Assembly: GCA_937988775.1 (NCBI GenBank) | Contig: CALKHP010000042.1 | Span: 3,892 to 67,891 of the forward strand | Direction: 5' to 3' | Source: an uncultured Alphaproteobacteria bacterium | Lineage (GTDB): Bacteria > Pseudomonadota > Alphaproteobacteria > Rhizobiales > Beijerinckiaceae | DNA length: 64,000 nucleotides | Shown: in pieces, positions 53,911-64,000 of the stretch | How the letters are laid out: each line of letters opens with the position of its first letter | How positions within the stretch are numbered: the stretch's first letter is position 1 | Position numbers and translations under genes: made by a program | The notes under the pieces: generated by a model | What the model saw: only the letters and a program-made list of their open reading frames with translations | The model's database searches: none | Told to the model about the DNA's origin: nothing

Positions 53911-53980
53911 CCTCATCCTGAGCTTGTCGAAGGATGTTCCCGTGCTCTCTGGAACATCCTTCGACAAGCTCAGGATGAGG
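53911..53980. repeat. Perfect 30-bp inverted repeat (hairpin element)
   Basis: Bases 53911-53940 are the exact reverse complement of 53951-53980, leaving a 10-base loop (CGTGCTCTCT). The arm starts CCTCATCCTGAGCTTGTCG. The unit is of the widespread CTTCGACAAGCTCAGGATG type found between genes in many Proteobacteria. It lies between the convergent His-rich protein gene and nudC and may serve as a bidirectional terminator. A shorter related piece is at 60590-60603. Confidence 0.85.
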
Positions 53981-53992
53981 TGGCGTTGGTCT

Positions 53993-54955
53993 CTACTTGC
54001 TGGTCGCCATCTGCCAGTCGGTGCGGGCGGGCTCGCCCCCGCCATTGGCCCATACGTTGAGGATGTGGCTGGCGATCGACATCCTGACCGGCACATGCAG
54101 TCCGTCGGGATGCGTGCCGGCGATCATCAGGCGCACATCCTCGCGGCTGAACCAGCGCACATCCTCGAGTTCGCTGGTATCGACGGTGATCGCCTCGGAG
54201 GTCGCCTCGGCCAGGCAGCCGATCATCAGGCTCTCCGGGAACGGCCACGGCTGCGAGAACAGGTAATCGACCGCGCCGACCTCGATATCGGCCTCTTCCT
54301 TGACCTCGCGGCGCACCGCCGCCTCGATCGTCTCGCCGGGCTCGACGAAGCCGGCGAGGCAGGAATACCAGCCGGGCGCGAAACGGCCCTGGCGGCCGAG
54401 CAGGCAGCGCTCGCCATCGACCGCCAGCATGATCACCACCGGGTCGGTGCGCGGGAAATGCTGCGCGCCGCAGGCCGGGCAGTTGCGCTGCCAGCCGGCC
54501 TTCGCCACCACCGAGGGCTTGCCGCATTGGCCGCAGAAACCATGTGTGCGGTGCCAGAACATCAGCGCCTTGGCGGTCGCCATGGCGCCATGGGTGGCGC
54601 CGTCGAACAGGTCCTGCGTCGCCACCGAGCGCTGGTCGATCAGCACGACGTCTTCCTGCAGGTTGAGCGGCTCGGTAAGCTGCGCCGGGATTTCGACCGC
54701 GAAGCGCGGCGCGCCGCTGTCGAGCCCGAGGAAGATCATGTCCTGGTCGCTGCCGGCGCCGGGATAATCCCTGGTGGGAAACAGCGGATCGAGCGCCTCG
54801 CCCTGTCTGGCGATCACCGGCACATCGCCGCAGAACACGAAGGTGCGCGCGTCGGGCCGGCGCGCCAGCGCGGCGAGTTCCTCGGGCTGATCCCGGAAAT
54901 AGGCGGCGCGATCATAGCGGCCATTGGCGAAACCGAGCGTGTCCGGCGTCTTCAC
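53993..54955 (-). CDS. nudC: NAD(+) diphosphatase (NADH pyrophosphatase)
   Basis: A 320-residue Nudix enzyme that splits NAD(H) and can remove NAD caps from RNA. A four-Cys zinc ribbon (FCGQCG ... CPACG) lies before the Nudix box GFVEPGETIEAAVRREVKEE, and SQPWPFPESLM is the NudC-specific motif. It is coupled by a 4-bp overlap to the HIT gene's end. Confidence 0.94.
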   Translation of the reverse strand: MKTPDTLGFANGRYDRAAYFRDQPEELAALARRPDARTFVFCGDVPVIARQGEALDPLFPTRDYPGAGSDQDMIFLGLDSGAPRFAVEIPAQLTEPLNLQEDVVLIDQRSVATQDLFDGATHGAMATAKALMFWHRTHGFCGQCGKPSVVAKAGWQRNCPACGAQHFPRTDPVVIMLAVDGERCLLGRQGRFAPGWYSCLAGFVEPGETIEAAVRREVKEEADIEVGAVDYLFSQPWPFPESLMIGCLAEATSEAITVDTSELEDVRWFSREDVRLMIAGTHPDGLHVPVRMSIASHILNVWANGGGEPARTDWQMATSK

Positions 54956-55383
54956 GGGTGAGCCTCCTTCAGGCCATGGGGAACGAGCGCCTTGGCGAGC
55001 CGGTCGGCCGTCATGCCGGCGACATGGGCGGCATAGGGCACGGCCGGGCTATGGCCCCAGACGGGGCCGGGCCAGGCCGGATCGGAGGCAAAGCGCGCGA
55101 TGACGTGGATATGCAGCTGGCGCACATGGTTGCCGAGCGCGCCGACATTGAGCTTGTCCGGCTGGTACAGCGCCTTGAGCGCGCTGCTGGCGGCGGCGAT
55201 CTCATCCATCAGCAACGCCCGGTCGGCGGGCTCCAGATCGATGATCTCGGCCAGCGCCGGCCGCCTTGGCACCAGCACCAGCCAGGGATAGCGCGCATCG
55301 TCCTGCAGCAGCACGCGGCAGAGCGCGAAATCGCCCAGCGTGATGGCGCTGTCGGAAAAGGCCGGATCGAGCGCGAAGGGCAT
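54952..55383 (-). CDS. HIT family protein
   Basis: A 143-residue histidine-triad nucleotide hydrolase or transferase. The triad region is RQLHIHVIAR, and YPWLVLVPRRPALAEIIDL is characteristic of this branch. Start at ATG 55383; the longer frame to 55473 overlaps the next gene and is poor. It is co-transcribed with nudC. Confidence 0.88.
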   Translation of the reverse strand: MPFALDPAFSDSAITLGDFALCRVLLQDDARYPWLVLVPRRPALAEIIDLEPADRALLMDEIAAASSALKALYQPDKLNVGALGNHVRQLHIHVIARFASDPAWPGPVWGHSPAVPYAAHVAGMTADRLAKALVPHGLKEAHP

Positions 55384-55388
55384 CGGCC

Positions 55389-56141
55389 TCACACCAGCGT
55401 GATGGTCAGCCGGCCGAGCTGCTCGATCTCGGCCTCGACCAGGCCACGCTCGTTGGTTGGGATCAGGCCGCACATCGAGCCGAGCGTGACGAGCTGGCCC
55501 TTGCGCAAGCCGCCGAGATAGCTCTCCGGCCGCGAGGCGAAGGCAACCGCCGGCACGAGCGGATCGCCATTGGCATGGCCGCCGACCGCGTCATGCACGG
55601 TCTTGCCGGCGATCTTCAGCGTGCAGCGCAGCTTGTCGAGCGGAATGGCGGCGAAATCGGCGATCTCGCGGCCCGGCACATAGCCGTAATTCGCCATCAG
55701 GTCGGCGACGAACAGCGAATACGGCGCCTGCTTGAAATCCTTGATCCGGCTTTCGACGATCTCGATGCCGACCATCACCGCGCCGGTCGCGGCCAGGATG
55801 TCCTGGCGCGTGTAGCCGCCGGCTTTGGCCGGCAGGTCCTGCTTCAGGCGCAGCGCGATCTCGACCTCGATGCCGATCGGCCCTTGCGGCGGCATGGTGA
55901 CGGTGGCGCCGTCGGCGACGAACAGCTTGGCGAAGATCGGCGCGCCGACGACATCGCCGCCCGGCGTCACCGCGACCTTCCAGCCGCCGATCTCGGCGCC
56001 GAGCGCCTGCGCATAGGCGGTGTGCACGCCAAGCGCCGCCTCGTTGGAGGCGGGTGCGCTCAGGGTCGCTGCATCGAGCTGGCGGCGCTGGCGGTGGGCG
56101 TCGGCGAGGGCGGTGGCAAGCGAGGCGGAGGATGCGGTCAT
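55389..56141 (-). CDS. 2-keto-4-pentenoate hydratase-like (FAH superfamily)
   Basis: A 250-residue enzyme of the MhpD/HpaH family that hydrates 2-hydroxy-penta-2,4-dienoates from meta-cleavage of aromatics. GPIGIEVEIALRL supplies metal ligands, and AVMVGIEIVESRI and FASRPESYLGGLRKGQLVTLG are typical. Start chosen at ATG 56141. It lies 5 bp from the HIT gene, and no ring-cleavage enzymes are nearby, so the in vivo substrate is uncertain. Confidence 0.85.
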   Translation of the reverse strand: MTASSASLATALADAHRQRRQLDAATLSAPASNEAALGVHTAYAQALGAEIGGWKVAVTPGGDVVGAPIFAKLFVADGATVTMPPQGPIGIEVEIALRLKQDLPAKAGGYTRQDILAATGAVMVGIEIVESRIKDFKQAPYSLFVADLMANYGYVPGREIADFAAIPLDKLRCTLKIAGKTVHDAVGGHANGDPLVPAVAFASRPESYLGGLRKGQLVTLGSMCGLIPTNERGLVEAEIEQLGRLTITLV

Positions 56142-56347
56142 GATGGTCTCGGGTTCCCGTCGGTTGGTCGGCATGATGCGCGCCGACTTCAAGCCCTCCA
56201 TGACAGCCGCGTCAAGCACGGCTGGCCGGGCGCGCGAAATTTGCCGGCGACGGCGCGATCCGGCATTGCCGTTTGACTTCGATAACGCGCTGCCCTCAGG
56301 TAGCCGGGGTCTGGATTGGCCAGGCGAGCAGAAGCGGACATTCACCG

Positions 56348-56767
56348 ATGCAGATCAAGCCCTTGAGCCCCGATGTCTCTGTCGCCCAGCAGATCCTGCC
56401 GGAAGATGTCCCGGCGGCCGCGGCGGCCGGCATCAGGACCATCATCAACAACCGCCCGGACGGCGAGGCGCCCGATCAGCCCGACAGCGCCGCGATCGAG
56501 GCCGCCGCCACCGCCGCCGGCCTCGCCTATTGCCATATTCCGGTGGTGCCGGGCCGCATGACGCAGGATGATGTCGCGGCCATGGCGGCGGCGCTGCGCG
56601 AACTGCCCCGGCCGGCGCTCGCCTTCTGCCGCAGCGGCACGCGTTCGGCGCAGCTCTGGGCGCTGTCCCAGGCCGGCAATTGCGATGCCGCCGCCATCAT
56701 CGCGGCGGCGCGCGAACAAGGTTACGACCTCACGGCGCTGGCCGGTGCTCTTGCCGGCAAGGGCTGA
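56348..56767 (+). CDS. TIGR01244/DUF442 phosphatase-like protein
   Basis: A 139-residue protein of the beta-lactamase-hydrolase-like (BLH N-domain) family. IRTIINNRPDGEAPDQP at residues about 34-50 and the C-x5-R signature FCRSGTRSA resemble tyrosine phosphatases, with a sulfurtransferase-like naming history. In other bacteria it is often fused or adjacent to a persulfide dioxygenase; here it is alone. Start at ATG 56348. Confidence 0.85.
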   Translation: MQIKPLSPDVSVAQQILPEDVPAAAAAGIRTIINNRPDGEAPDQPDSAAIEAAATAAGLAYCHIPVVPGRMTQDDVAAMAAALRELPRPALAFCRSGTRSAQLWALSQAGNCDAAAIIAAAREQGYDLTALAGALAGKG

Positions 56768-56874
56768 TGCTTCCGGTAAGCAGCAGAGCCATGTTCAAAG
56801 AAAGCTTGTGAAACGCGCCGGCCGCGCCGTACCATTTCTGCCCCAATAATAAATTGACCCGGAAACGCCCGCCA

Positions 56875-59163
<2,289 letters not shown>

Positions 59164-59254
59164 CGACTACCGGGCGGGGTCTGCTCTCGTGTAGGCAGGC
59201 GCGCCGCCGTCATGCTAGAAGCCCGCCGGGCTTCCAGCAAAAAGGGTTTGGCGC

Positions 59255-60559
59255 ATGCAGATCGCGATGGTCGGGTCGGGGTATGTCGGGCTGGTCTCCG
59301 GCGCGTGTCTGGCGGATTTCGGCCATGTCGTGACCTGCCTCGACAAGGACGAGGCCAAGATCGCCGCGCTTCGCGACGGGCGCATGCCGATCTACGAACC
59401 GGGCCTCGCCGAGCTGGTGGCCAAGAACGTGCGCGAGGGCAGGCTGTCCTTCACCACCGACCTGCGCGCGCCGGTCGCGGCGGCCGATGCCGTGTTCATC
59501 GCCGTCGGCACGCCCTCGCGGCGCGGCGACGGCCATGCCGATCTCAGCTATGTCCATGATGCGGCGCGAGAAATAGCCGCCGCAGTTTCCGACTATACCG
59601 TGGTCGTCACCAAATCGACCGTGCCGGTCGGCACCGGCGACGAGGTCGAGCGCATCATTCGCGAGACCAATCCGGCGGCCGAGATCGCCGTCGTCTCCAA
59701 CCCGGAATTTTTGCGCGAAGGCGCCGCCATCAACGATTTCAAGCGGCCCGACCGCATCGTCATCGGCACCGAGGAGCCGCGTGCCCGCGAGGTCATGCAG
59801 GATGTCTACCGACCGCTTTACCTCAATCAGGCGCCGCTGGTCTTTACCGACCGGCGCACCTCCGAACTGATCAAATACGCCGCCAACGCGTTTCTCGCCG
59901 TCAAGATCACCTTCATCAACGAGATCGCCGATCTGTGCGAGCAGGTCGGCGCCAATGTGCAGGAGGTCGCGCGCGGCATCGGGCTCGACAACCGCATCGG
60001 CGGGAAATTCCTGCATGCCGGCCCGGGTTTCGGCGGCTCATGCTTTCCGAAGGACACTACCGCGCTGGTCAAGACGGCGCAGGACAATGGCGTGCCGCTG
60101 CGCATCGTCGAGACCGTGGTGGCGGTCAACGACCAGCGCAAGCGCGCCATGGCGCGCAAGGTCATCGCCGCCTGCGACGGTTCGGTGCGCGGCAAGACGA
60201 TCGCCATTCTCGGGCTGACTTTCAAGCCGAATACCGACGACATGCGCGAGGCGCCGGCGCTTGCCATCATCCAGGCCTTGCAGGATGCCGGCGCCACCGT
60301 CCGCGCCACCGATCCGGAAGGCATCGAGCAGGCGCGGCCGCTGCTCGGGCCTGTGACCTATTGCACGAACGCCTATGAGACGGCCGAGGGCGCCGACGCG
60401 CTGGTGCTGGTCACGGAATGGGATGCCTATCGCGCGCTCGACCTGCCCAGGCTGAAGGCGGTGATGGCCGCGCCGGTGCTGGTCGACCTGCGCAATGTCT
60501 ATCCCGCAGAAGAAGCGCGCCGGCACGGCTTCCGCTACACCGGCGTCGGGCGGAATTGA
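59255..60559 (+). CDS. UDP-glucose 6-dehydrogenase
   Basis: A 434-residue enzyme that oxidises UDP-glucose to UDP-glucuronate for exopolysaccharide or lipid synthesis. MQIAMVGSGYVGLVSGACLA binds NAD, FLREGAAINDF is a substrate loop, Cys263 in GFGGSCFPKDT is catalytic, and ILGLTFKPNTDDMREAPAL starts the C-terminal domain. No polysaccharide genes are adjacent. An inverted repeat (59218-59234, 7-bp stem) lies just before it. Confidence 0.94.
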   Translation: MQIAMVGSGYVGLVSGACLADFGHVVTCLDKDEAKIAALRDGRMPIYEPGLAELVAKNVREGRLSFTTDLRAPVAAADAVFIAVGTPSRRGDGHADLSYVHDAAREIAAAVSDYTVVVTKSTVPVGTGDEVERIIRETNPAAEIAVVSNPEFLREGAAINDFKRPDRIVIGTEEPRAREVMQDVYRPLYLNQAPLVFTDRRTSELIKYAANAFLAVKITFINEIADLCEQVGANVQEVARGIGLDNRIGGKFLHAGPGFGGSCFPKDTTALVKTAQDNGVPLRIVETVVAVNDQRKRAMARKVIAACDGSVRGKTIAILGLTFKPNTDDMREAPALAIIQALQDAGATVRATDPEGIEQARPLLGPVTYCTNAYETAEGADALVLVTEWDAYRALDLPRLKAVMAAPVLVDLRNVYPAEEARRHGFRYTGVGRN

Positions 60560-60646
60560 GCGGGGCATCGCGCAGGCAGCCGTTGCGCTCCTCATCCTGA
60601 GCCGCCTGCCATTGACGCAGCCCGCCTCCGCCGCCATCAGGCACCC

Positions 60647-63115
60647 ATGACATTCGATGACGCCCTGCCGATTGACGACGCGCTGCCGGCTTTGAAGGCG
60701 GCGCTCGCGGCCGGGCCGAATGCCGTGCTGGTTGCCCCGCCCGGCGCCGGCAAGACGACGCGCGTGCCGCTGGCGCTGATGGACGAGCCGTGGGCGGGCG
60801 CCGGCCGGCTGATCGTGCTGGAACCGCGCCGCCTCGCTGCGCGCGGCGCCGCCAACCGCATGGCCGCGACCCTGGCCGAACCGCTTGGCGAGCGCATCGG
60901 CCTGCGCGCGCGCCTCAACGTCAAGGTATCGCGCCGCAACCGCGTCGAGGTCGTCACCGAAGGCGTGTTCACGCGGCAGATCCTCGACGATCCGATGCTG
61001 GATGGCGTCGTCGGCGTGCTGTTCGACGAATATCACGAGCGCTCGCTCGATGCCGATCTCGGCCTTGCCCTGGCCCTCGACGCGCAGGCCGGCCTGCGCC
61101 CCGACCTTCGGCTGCTCGTCATGTCGGCGACGCTTGACGGCGCCCGCGTCGCGGCACTGCTCGGCGATGCGCCGGTGATCGAGAGCGCCGGCCGCAGCTT
61201 CCCGGTCGAGACGGTGTATCTCGGGCGCGATCCCGGCCGGCGCATCGAGGATCGCACCGTCGACGCCGTGCTCAAGGCGCTGAGGGCCGAGAGTGGCTCG
61301 ATCCTGGTGTTCCTGCCCGGGCAGGGCGAAATCCGCCGTGTCGAGAGCCGGCTGGCTGAACGTCTCACCGATGACACCGTCATGCTGTGTCCGCTCTCAG
61401 GCGCCATGGACCAGCGCGCGCAGGATATGGCGATTTCACCGGCTCCGGCCGGGCGCCGCAAGGTCGTGCTGGCGACGTCGATCGCTGAAACCTCGCTGAC
61501 CATCGAGGGCGTGCGCGTCGTCATCGACAGCGGCCTGGCGCGCGTGCCGCGCTACGAGCCGGATAGCGGCGTGACCCGGCTCGAGACGGTGCGCGTGTCG
61601 CGCGCCGCCGCCGACCAGCGCCGTGGCCGGGCCGGGCGCACGCAAGCCGGCACGTGCTATCGCCTGTGGGACGAGCCCGAGACCCAGAGCCTCAGACCGT
61701 TCGCCGAGCCGGAAATCCGCGCCGCCGATCTCGCCGGCCTGCTGCTCGACCTGGCAAGCTGGGGCGTCACCGACCCGGCCGCGCTCGCCTGGCTCGATCC
61801 GCCGCCCGCGCCGGCCATTGTCGAGGCGCGCGCCGAACTGGTTGAGATCGGTGCGCTCGATGCCGACGGCCGGCTGACCGAAGAGGGCCGGCGCTTGCGC
61901 GCGCTCGCGCTGCCGCCGCGCCTCGCGCGCATGATCGTCGCGGCCGGGCCGGAAGACGCCGAGGCGGCCGCGCGCATTGCCGCCATCCTGGTCGAGCGCG
62001 GGCTCGGCGGCTCCAGTGCCGATCTCGACGAGCGGCTCGCGCGTTTCCGCCGTGATCGCGGTGAGCGCGCCGTGGCGATGGCCCGCATGGCGCGCGGCTG
62101 GGCCGAAGCCGCCACGCAGGGCGCCAGGTCTGCCCCCGCCGATTGCGGCCATTCGAGCGCCGCGTTGCTGGCGCTGGCCTATCCCGATCGCATCGCCAAG
62201 GCGCGCGGCGCGCCGGGCCAGTTCCTGCTCGCCAGCGGGCGCGGCGCCGCGCTCGATCCGGCCGATCCGCTTGCCCGCGCGCCGTTTCTGGTCGTGGCCG
62301 AAATGAGCGGCAGCGCCGCCCGGACCCGCATCCTGCTCGCCGCCCGGCTCGATGCGGATGAGCTTGACGAGATCGCCGGCGACCGTATCCGCCATGCGCT
62401 CGAAATCGCTTTTGATGAGGAGCGCGCCGCCTTGCGGGCGCGCCAGGTCAGCCGGCTCGGCGCCATCGTGCTCGCCAGCGAGACGCGGCCTGTGCCGGCC
62501 AGCGCCGAGGCGGCGGAGCAACTGGCGCAAGGGTTGGCCGGGCTCGGCATCGGCCGCCTGCCATGGTCTAAGGCGCAAGAGCAACTGCGCCACCGCGCCG
62601 CCTTTTTGCGCCAGGCCGGCGGCGACTGGCCCGACCTGTCCGATGCGGCCCTGGCGGCAAGCGTCTCCGACTGGCTCGCGCCGTTCCTCGCCGGCAGGAC
62701 GAGCCTGGCCGAGATCGACGCCGGCCTGCTCGAGGAGGCGTTGCAGGTTCTGCTGCCCTGGCCGCTGCGCCAGCGCCTCGAGACGGAAGCGCCGACGCAT
62801 TTCGAGGCGCCGACGGGCGAGCGCCATCCGATCGGCTACGAGGGCGAGGGCGCGCCGGTGCTCGCCATCCGCGTGCAGCAGCTGTTCGGGCTGAAACAGC
62901 ATCCGGCGATTGCCGGCGGTCGCTTGCCGCTCACCCTGCACCTGCTCTCGCCGGCGCACCGCCCGATCCAGATCACGCGTGACCTGCCGGGCTTCTGGCA
63001 CGGCTCCTGGGCGGCGGTGAAGGCGGAGATGAAGGGGCGCTATCCCAGGCACCCCTGGCCGGACGATCCAGCCAGCGCAGCGCCGACGACGCGCGCCAAA
63101 CCGCGCGGCACATGA
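60647..63115 (+). CDS. hrpB: ATP-dependent RNA helicase HrpB
   Basis: An 822-residue DEAH-type helicase. Walker A is APPGAGKTTRVPLA, motif II reads DEYHERS, motif III MSATLDG, and motif VI QRRGRAGRTQAGTCYRLW. The HrpB-specific C-terminal region follows, ending in GFWHGSWAAVKAEMKGRYPR, HPWPDDP. Its cellular role is still poorly defined. Confidence 0.94.
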   Translation: MTFDDALPIDDALPALKAALAAGPNAVLVAPPGAGKTTRVPLALMDEPWAGAGRLIVLEPRRLAARGAANRMAATLAEPLGERIGLRARLNVKVSRRNRVEVVTEGVFTRQILDDPMLDGVVGVLFDEYHERSLDADLGLALALDAQAGLRPDLRLLVMSATLDGARVAALLGDAPVIESAGRSFPVETVYLGRDPGRRIEDRTVDAVLKALRAESGSILVFLPGQGEIRRVESRLAERLTDDTVMLCPLSGAMDQRAQDMAISPAPAGRRKVVLATSIAETSLTIEGVRVVIDSGLARVPRYEPDSGVTRLETVRVSRAAADQRRGRAGRTQAGTCYRLWDEPETQSLRPFAEPEIRAADLAGLLLDLASWGVTDPAALAWLDPPPAPAIVEARAELVEIGALDADGRLTEEGRRLRALALPPRLARMIVAAGPEDAEAAARIAAILVERGLGGSSADLDERLARFRRDRGERAVAMARMARGWAEAATQGARSAPADCGHSSAALLALAYPDRIAKARGAPGQFLLASGRGAALDPADPLARAPFLVVAEMSGSAARTRILLAARLDADELDEIAGDRIRHALEIAFDEERAALRARQVSRLGAIVLASETRPVPASAEAAEQLAQGLAGLGIGRLPWSKAQEQLRHRAAFLRQAGGDWPDLSDAALAASVSDWLAPFLAGRTSLAEIDAGLLEEALQVLLPWPLRQRLETEAPTHFEAPTGERHPIGYEGEGAPVLAIRVQQLFGLKQHPAIAGGRLPLTLHLLSPAHRPIQITRDLPGFWHGSWAAVKAEMKGRYPRHPWPDDPASAAPTTRAKPRGT

Positions 63116-63118
63116 TTC

Positions 63119-63922
63119 CTAGTTACGTTCCATACGGTTGCGCCACATCTGCTCGCCGACCATGCAGTCGGTCGCGGGCGCATCGCCGACCTTGATGATT
63201 GGTGGCGACTCGGTGCCCGCGATCTCCTTGAGCAGTTTCTGCCGTGTCGCCTCGGCGAATTGCGCGCGGTTGCTGATGGCGAGCATGAAGGCGCCGCGCC
63301 CGCCGATCACGCAGTCGGCGTAGTAATCGTCGAGATAGTCGATGTCGAAATAGCTGCTGAAGCCGCGCTCCAGCAGGATCGGCAGGCCGTTGATGACGAT
63401 GCCCTTCGCCACCGCCTCGTCGCGCGCCGCAGCCACCGGCCGGCCGTTATTGTTGGGCCCGTCGCCGGAAATATCGATCACCTTGCGGATGGCGCGATAC
63501 GGGTTCTCGCCCTGCAATTGCACGCCGTAATCGATGCCGCCGCTGATCGAGGTGCGCGAGGCGCGCCGTGGCTCGATCGCCTGCAGGCGGTCGACGAAGG
63601 CGGTGGCGCTCTCCGGCCCGTCGATGATCGTCCACGGCACGATGGTGCGACGATCGAAATCGCTCGCCCATTCGTAATAGGTCACGGCGATGCGCCCGTT
63701 CGGGCCGGCCTTGATGCCGTCGAGCACCAGTTTCGAGGTCAGCGCGTCGACATAGCCGAGCCGTTGCAGGCGCTGCTCGTCGGCATTCATCGAGTAGGAA
63801 ATATCGACGCCGAGCGCCAGCGCCACGTCGACCTCGGATTTGCGCTCTTGCGCTGCCGCAGGCAGCGCCGCGAGCAGGGCTGCCAGGACGAGATGCCGGA
63901 ATAGCAACGGGCGAAATCTCAT
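63119..63922 (-). CDS. DUF1194 protein (VWA-like, exported)
   Basis: A 267-residue protein with a signal peptide (LVLAALLAALPAAAQ). The mature part begins with VDVALALGVDISYSMNADEQ, a von Willebrand factor A-like fold with a D-x-S-x-S metal site, and includes VIDISGDGPNNNG. DUF1194 proteins are common in alphaproteobacteria, function unknown. Start at ATG 63922 with GAGG upstream. It is convergent with hrpB, 3 bp from its end. Confidence 0.88.
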   Translation of the reverse strand: MRFRPLLFRHLVLAALLAALPAAAQERKSEVDVALALGVDISYSMNADEQRLQRLGYVDALTSKLVLDGIKAGPNGRIAVTYYEWASDFDRRTIVPWTIIDGPESATAFVDRLQAIEPRRASRTSISGGIDYGVQLQGENPYRAIRKVIDISGDGPNNNGRPVAAARDEAVAKGIVINGLPILLERGFSSYFDIDYLDDYYADCVIGGRGAFMLAISNRAQFAEATRQKLLKEIAGTESPPIIKVGDAPATDCMVGEQMWRNRMERN

Positions 63923-64000
63923 GACGCCACCTCTTGAGGGCGTATGCTGGCAACAGCCTGCCACGGGCGCGCGCCGCCGCCAATGCCGATCGCGTTGGCC

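Overview
The window is GC-rich bacterial chromosome, almost certainly from an alphaproteobacterium of the Hyphomicrobiales (Rhizobiales). Supporting evidence is the codon bias, the cytochrome c / kdsB / pheA neighbourhood, a GAAC-N7-GAAC LexA-type box, mosaic palindromic intergenic repeats of the type seen in rhizobia, and many GTG/TTG starts with ATGA-type overlaps. No rRNA, tRNA, CRISPR array, transposase or integrase was recognised.

Bases 1-6080 look different from the rest. They hold short, mostly unrecognised genes, and the stretch around 1.8-3.7 kb is richer in AT. This appears to be one end of a prophage or phage-derived element that continues beyond the left edge: a truncated virion-like protein, small phage-type ORFs, a tiny secreted protein, and a minus-strand run of small genes headed by a perfect candidate SOS box at 5195-5209. 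A DUF4145 gene (5319-6077) lies at its edge. Ordinary chromosome begins near 6.1-6.4 kb with a DHA2-type drug exporter.

Bases 8392-30402 form a large catabolic island for an unknown CoA-activated substrate. It contains a crotonase, a FadR-type GntR regulator, a cysteine-less thiolase-like protein next to a DUF35 zinc-ribbon protein (the layout of Ltp2-type acyl-CoA retro-aldolases), two acyl-CoA ligases (PaaK-like and CaiC-like) and an ACAD10/11-like phosphotransferase. It also has an acyl-CoA dehydrogenase, a thiolase, four short-chain reductase-fold proteins (one of the PRISE/progesterone-5-beta-reductase type), an FAD_binding_2 dehydrogenase and a complete branched-chain-type ABC importer. 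An 11-bp palindromic motif, TTGTSSGACAA, recurs in the island's intergenic regions and is a good candidate operator for the local GntR protein. This is the best candidate for an undescribed pathway.

Bases 30433-35425 hold a minus-strand operon: a polar-amino-acid-type ABC importer, a GntR/FCD regulator and mannonate dehydratase (uxuA), with a GTATAC operator-like palindrome in the promoter. Bases 35511-39785 hold an Efe iron-uptake operon (efeU, efeO, efeB and a second M75 protein) ending in a strong terminator; efeU seems to begin with an ACG codon. After this come a GT4 glycosyltransferase with an LpxH-like phosphoesterase, a PaaI thioesterase, an SDR-fold protein lacking YxxxK, a group III truncated haemoglobin and a deoB/yejFEBA operon.

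The right end is housekeeping: cytochrome c, kdsB, pheA, a His-rich secreted protein, a 30-bp perfect inverted repeat, nudC, a HIT protein, a 2-keto-4-pentenoate hydratase-like enzyme, a DUF442 phosphatase-like protein, maeB, UDP-glucose dehydrogenase, hrpB and a DUF1194 protein.
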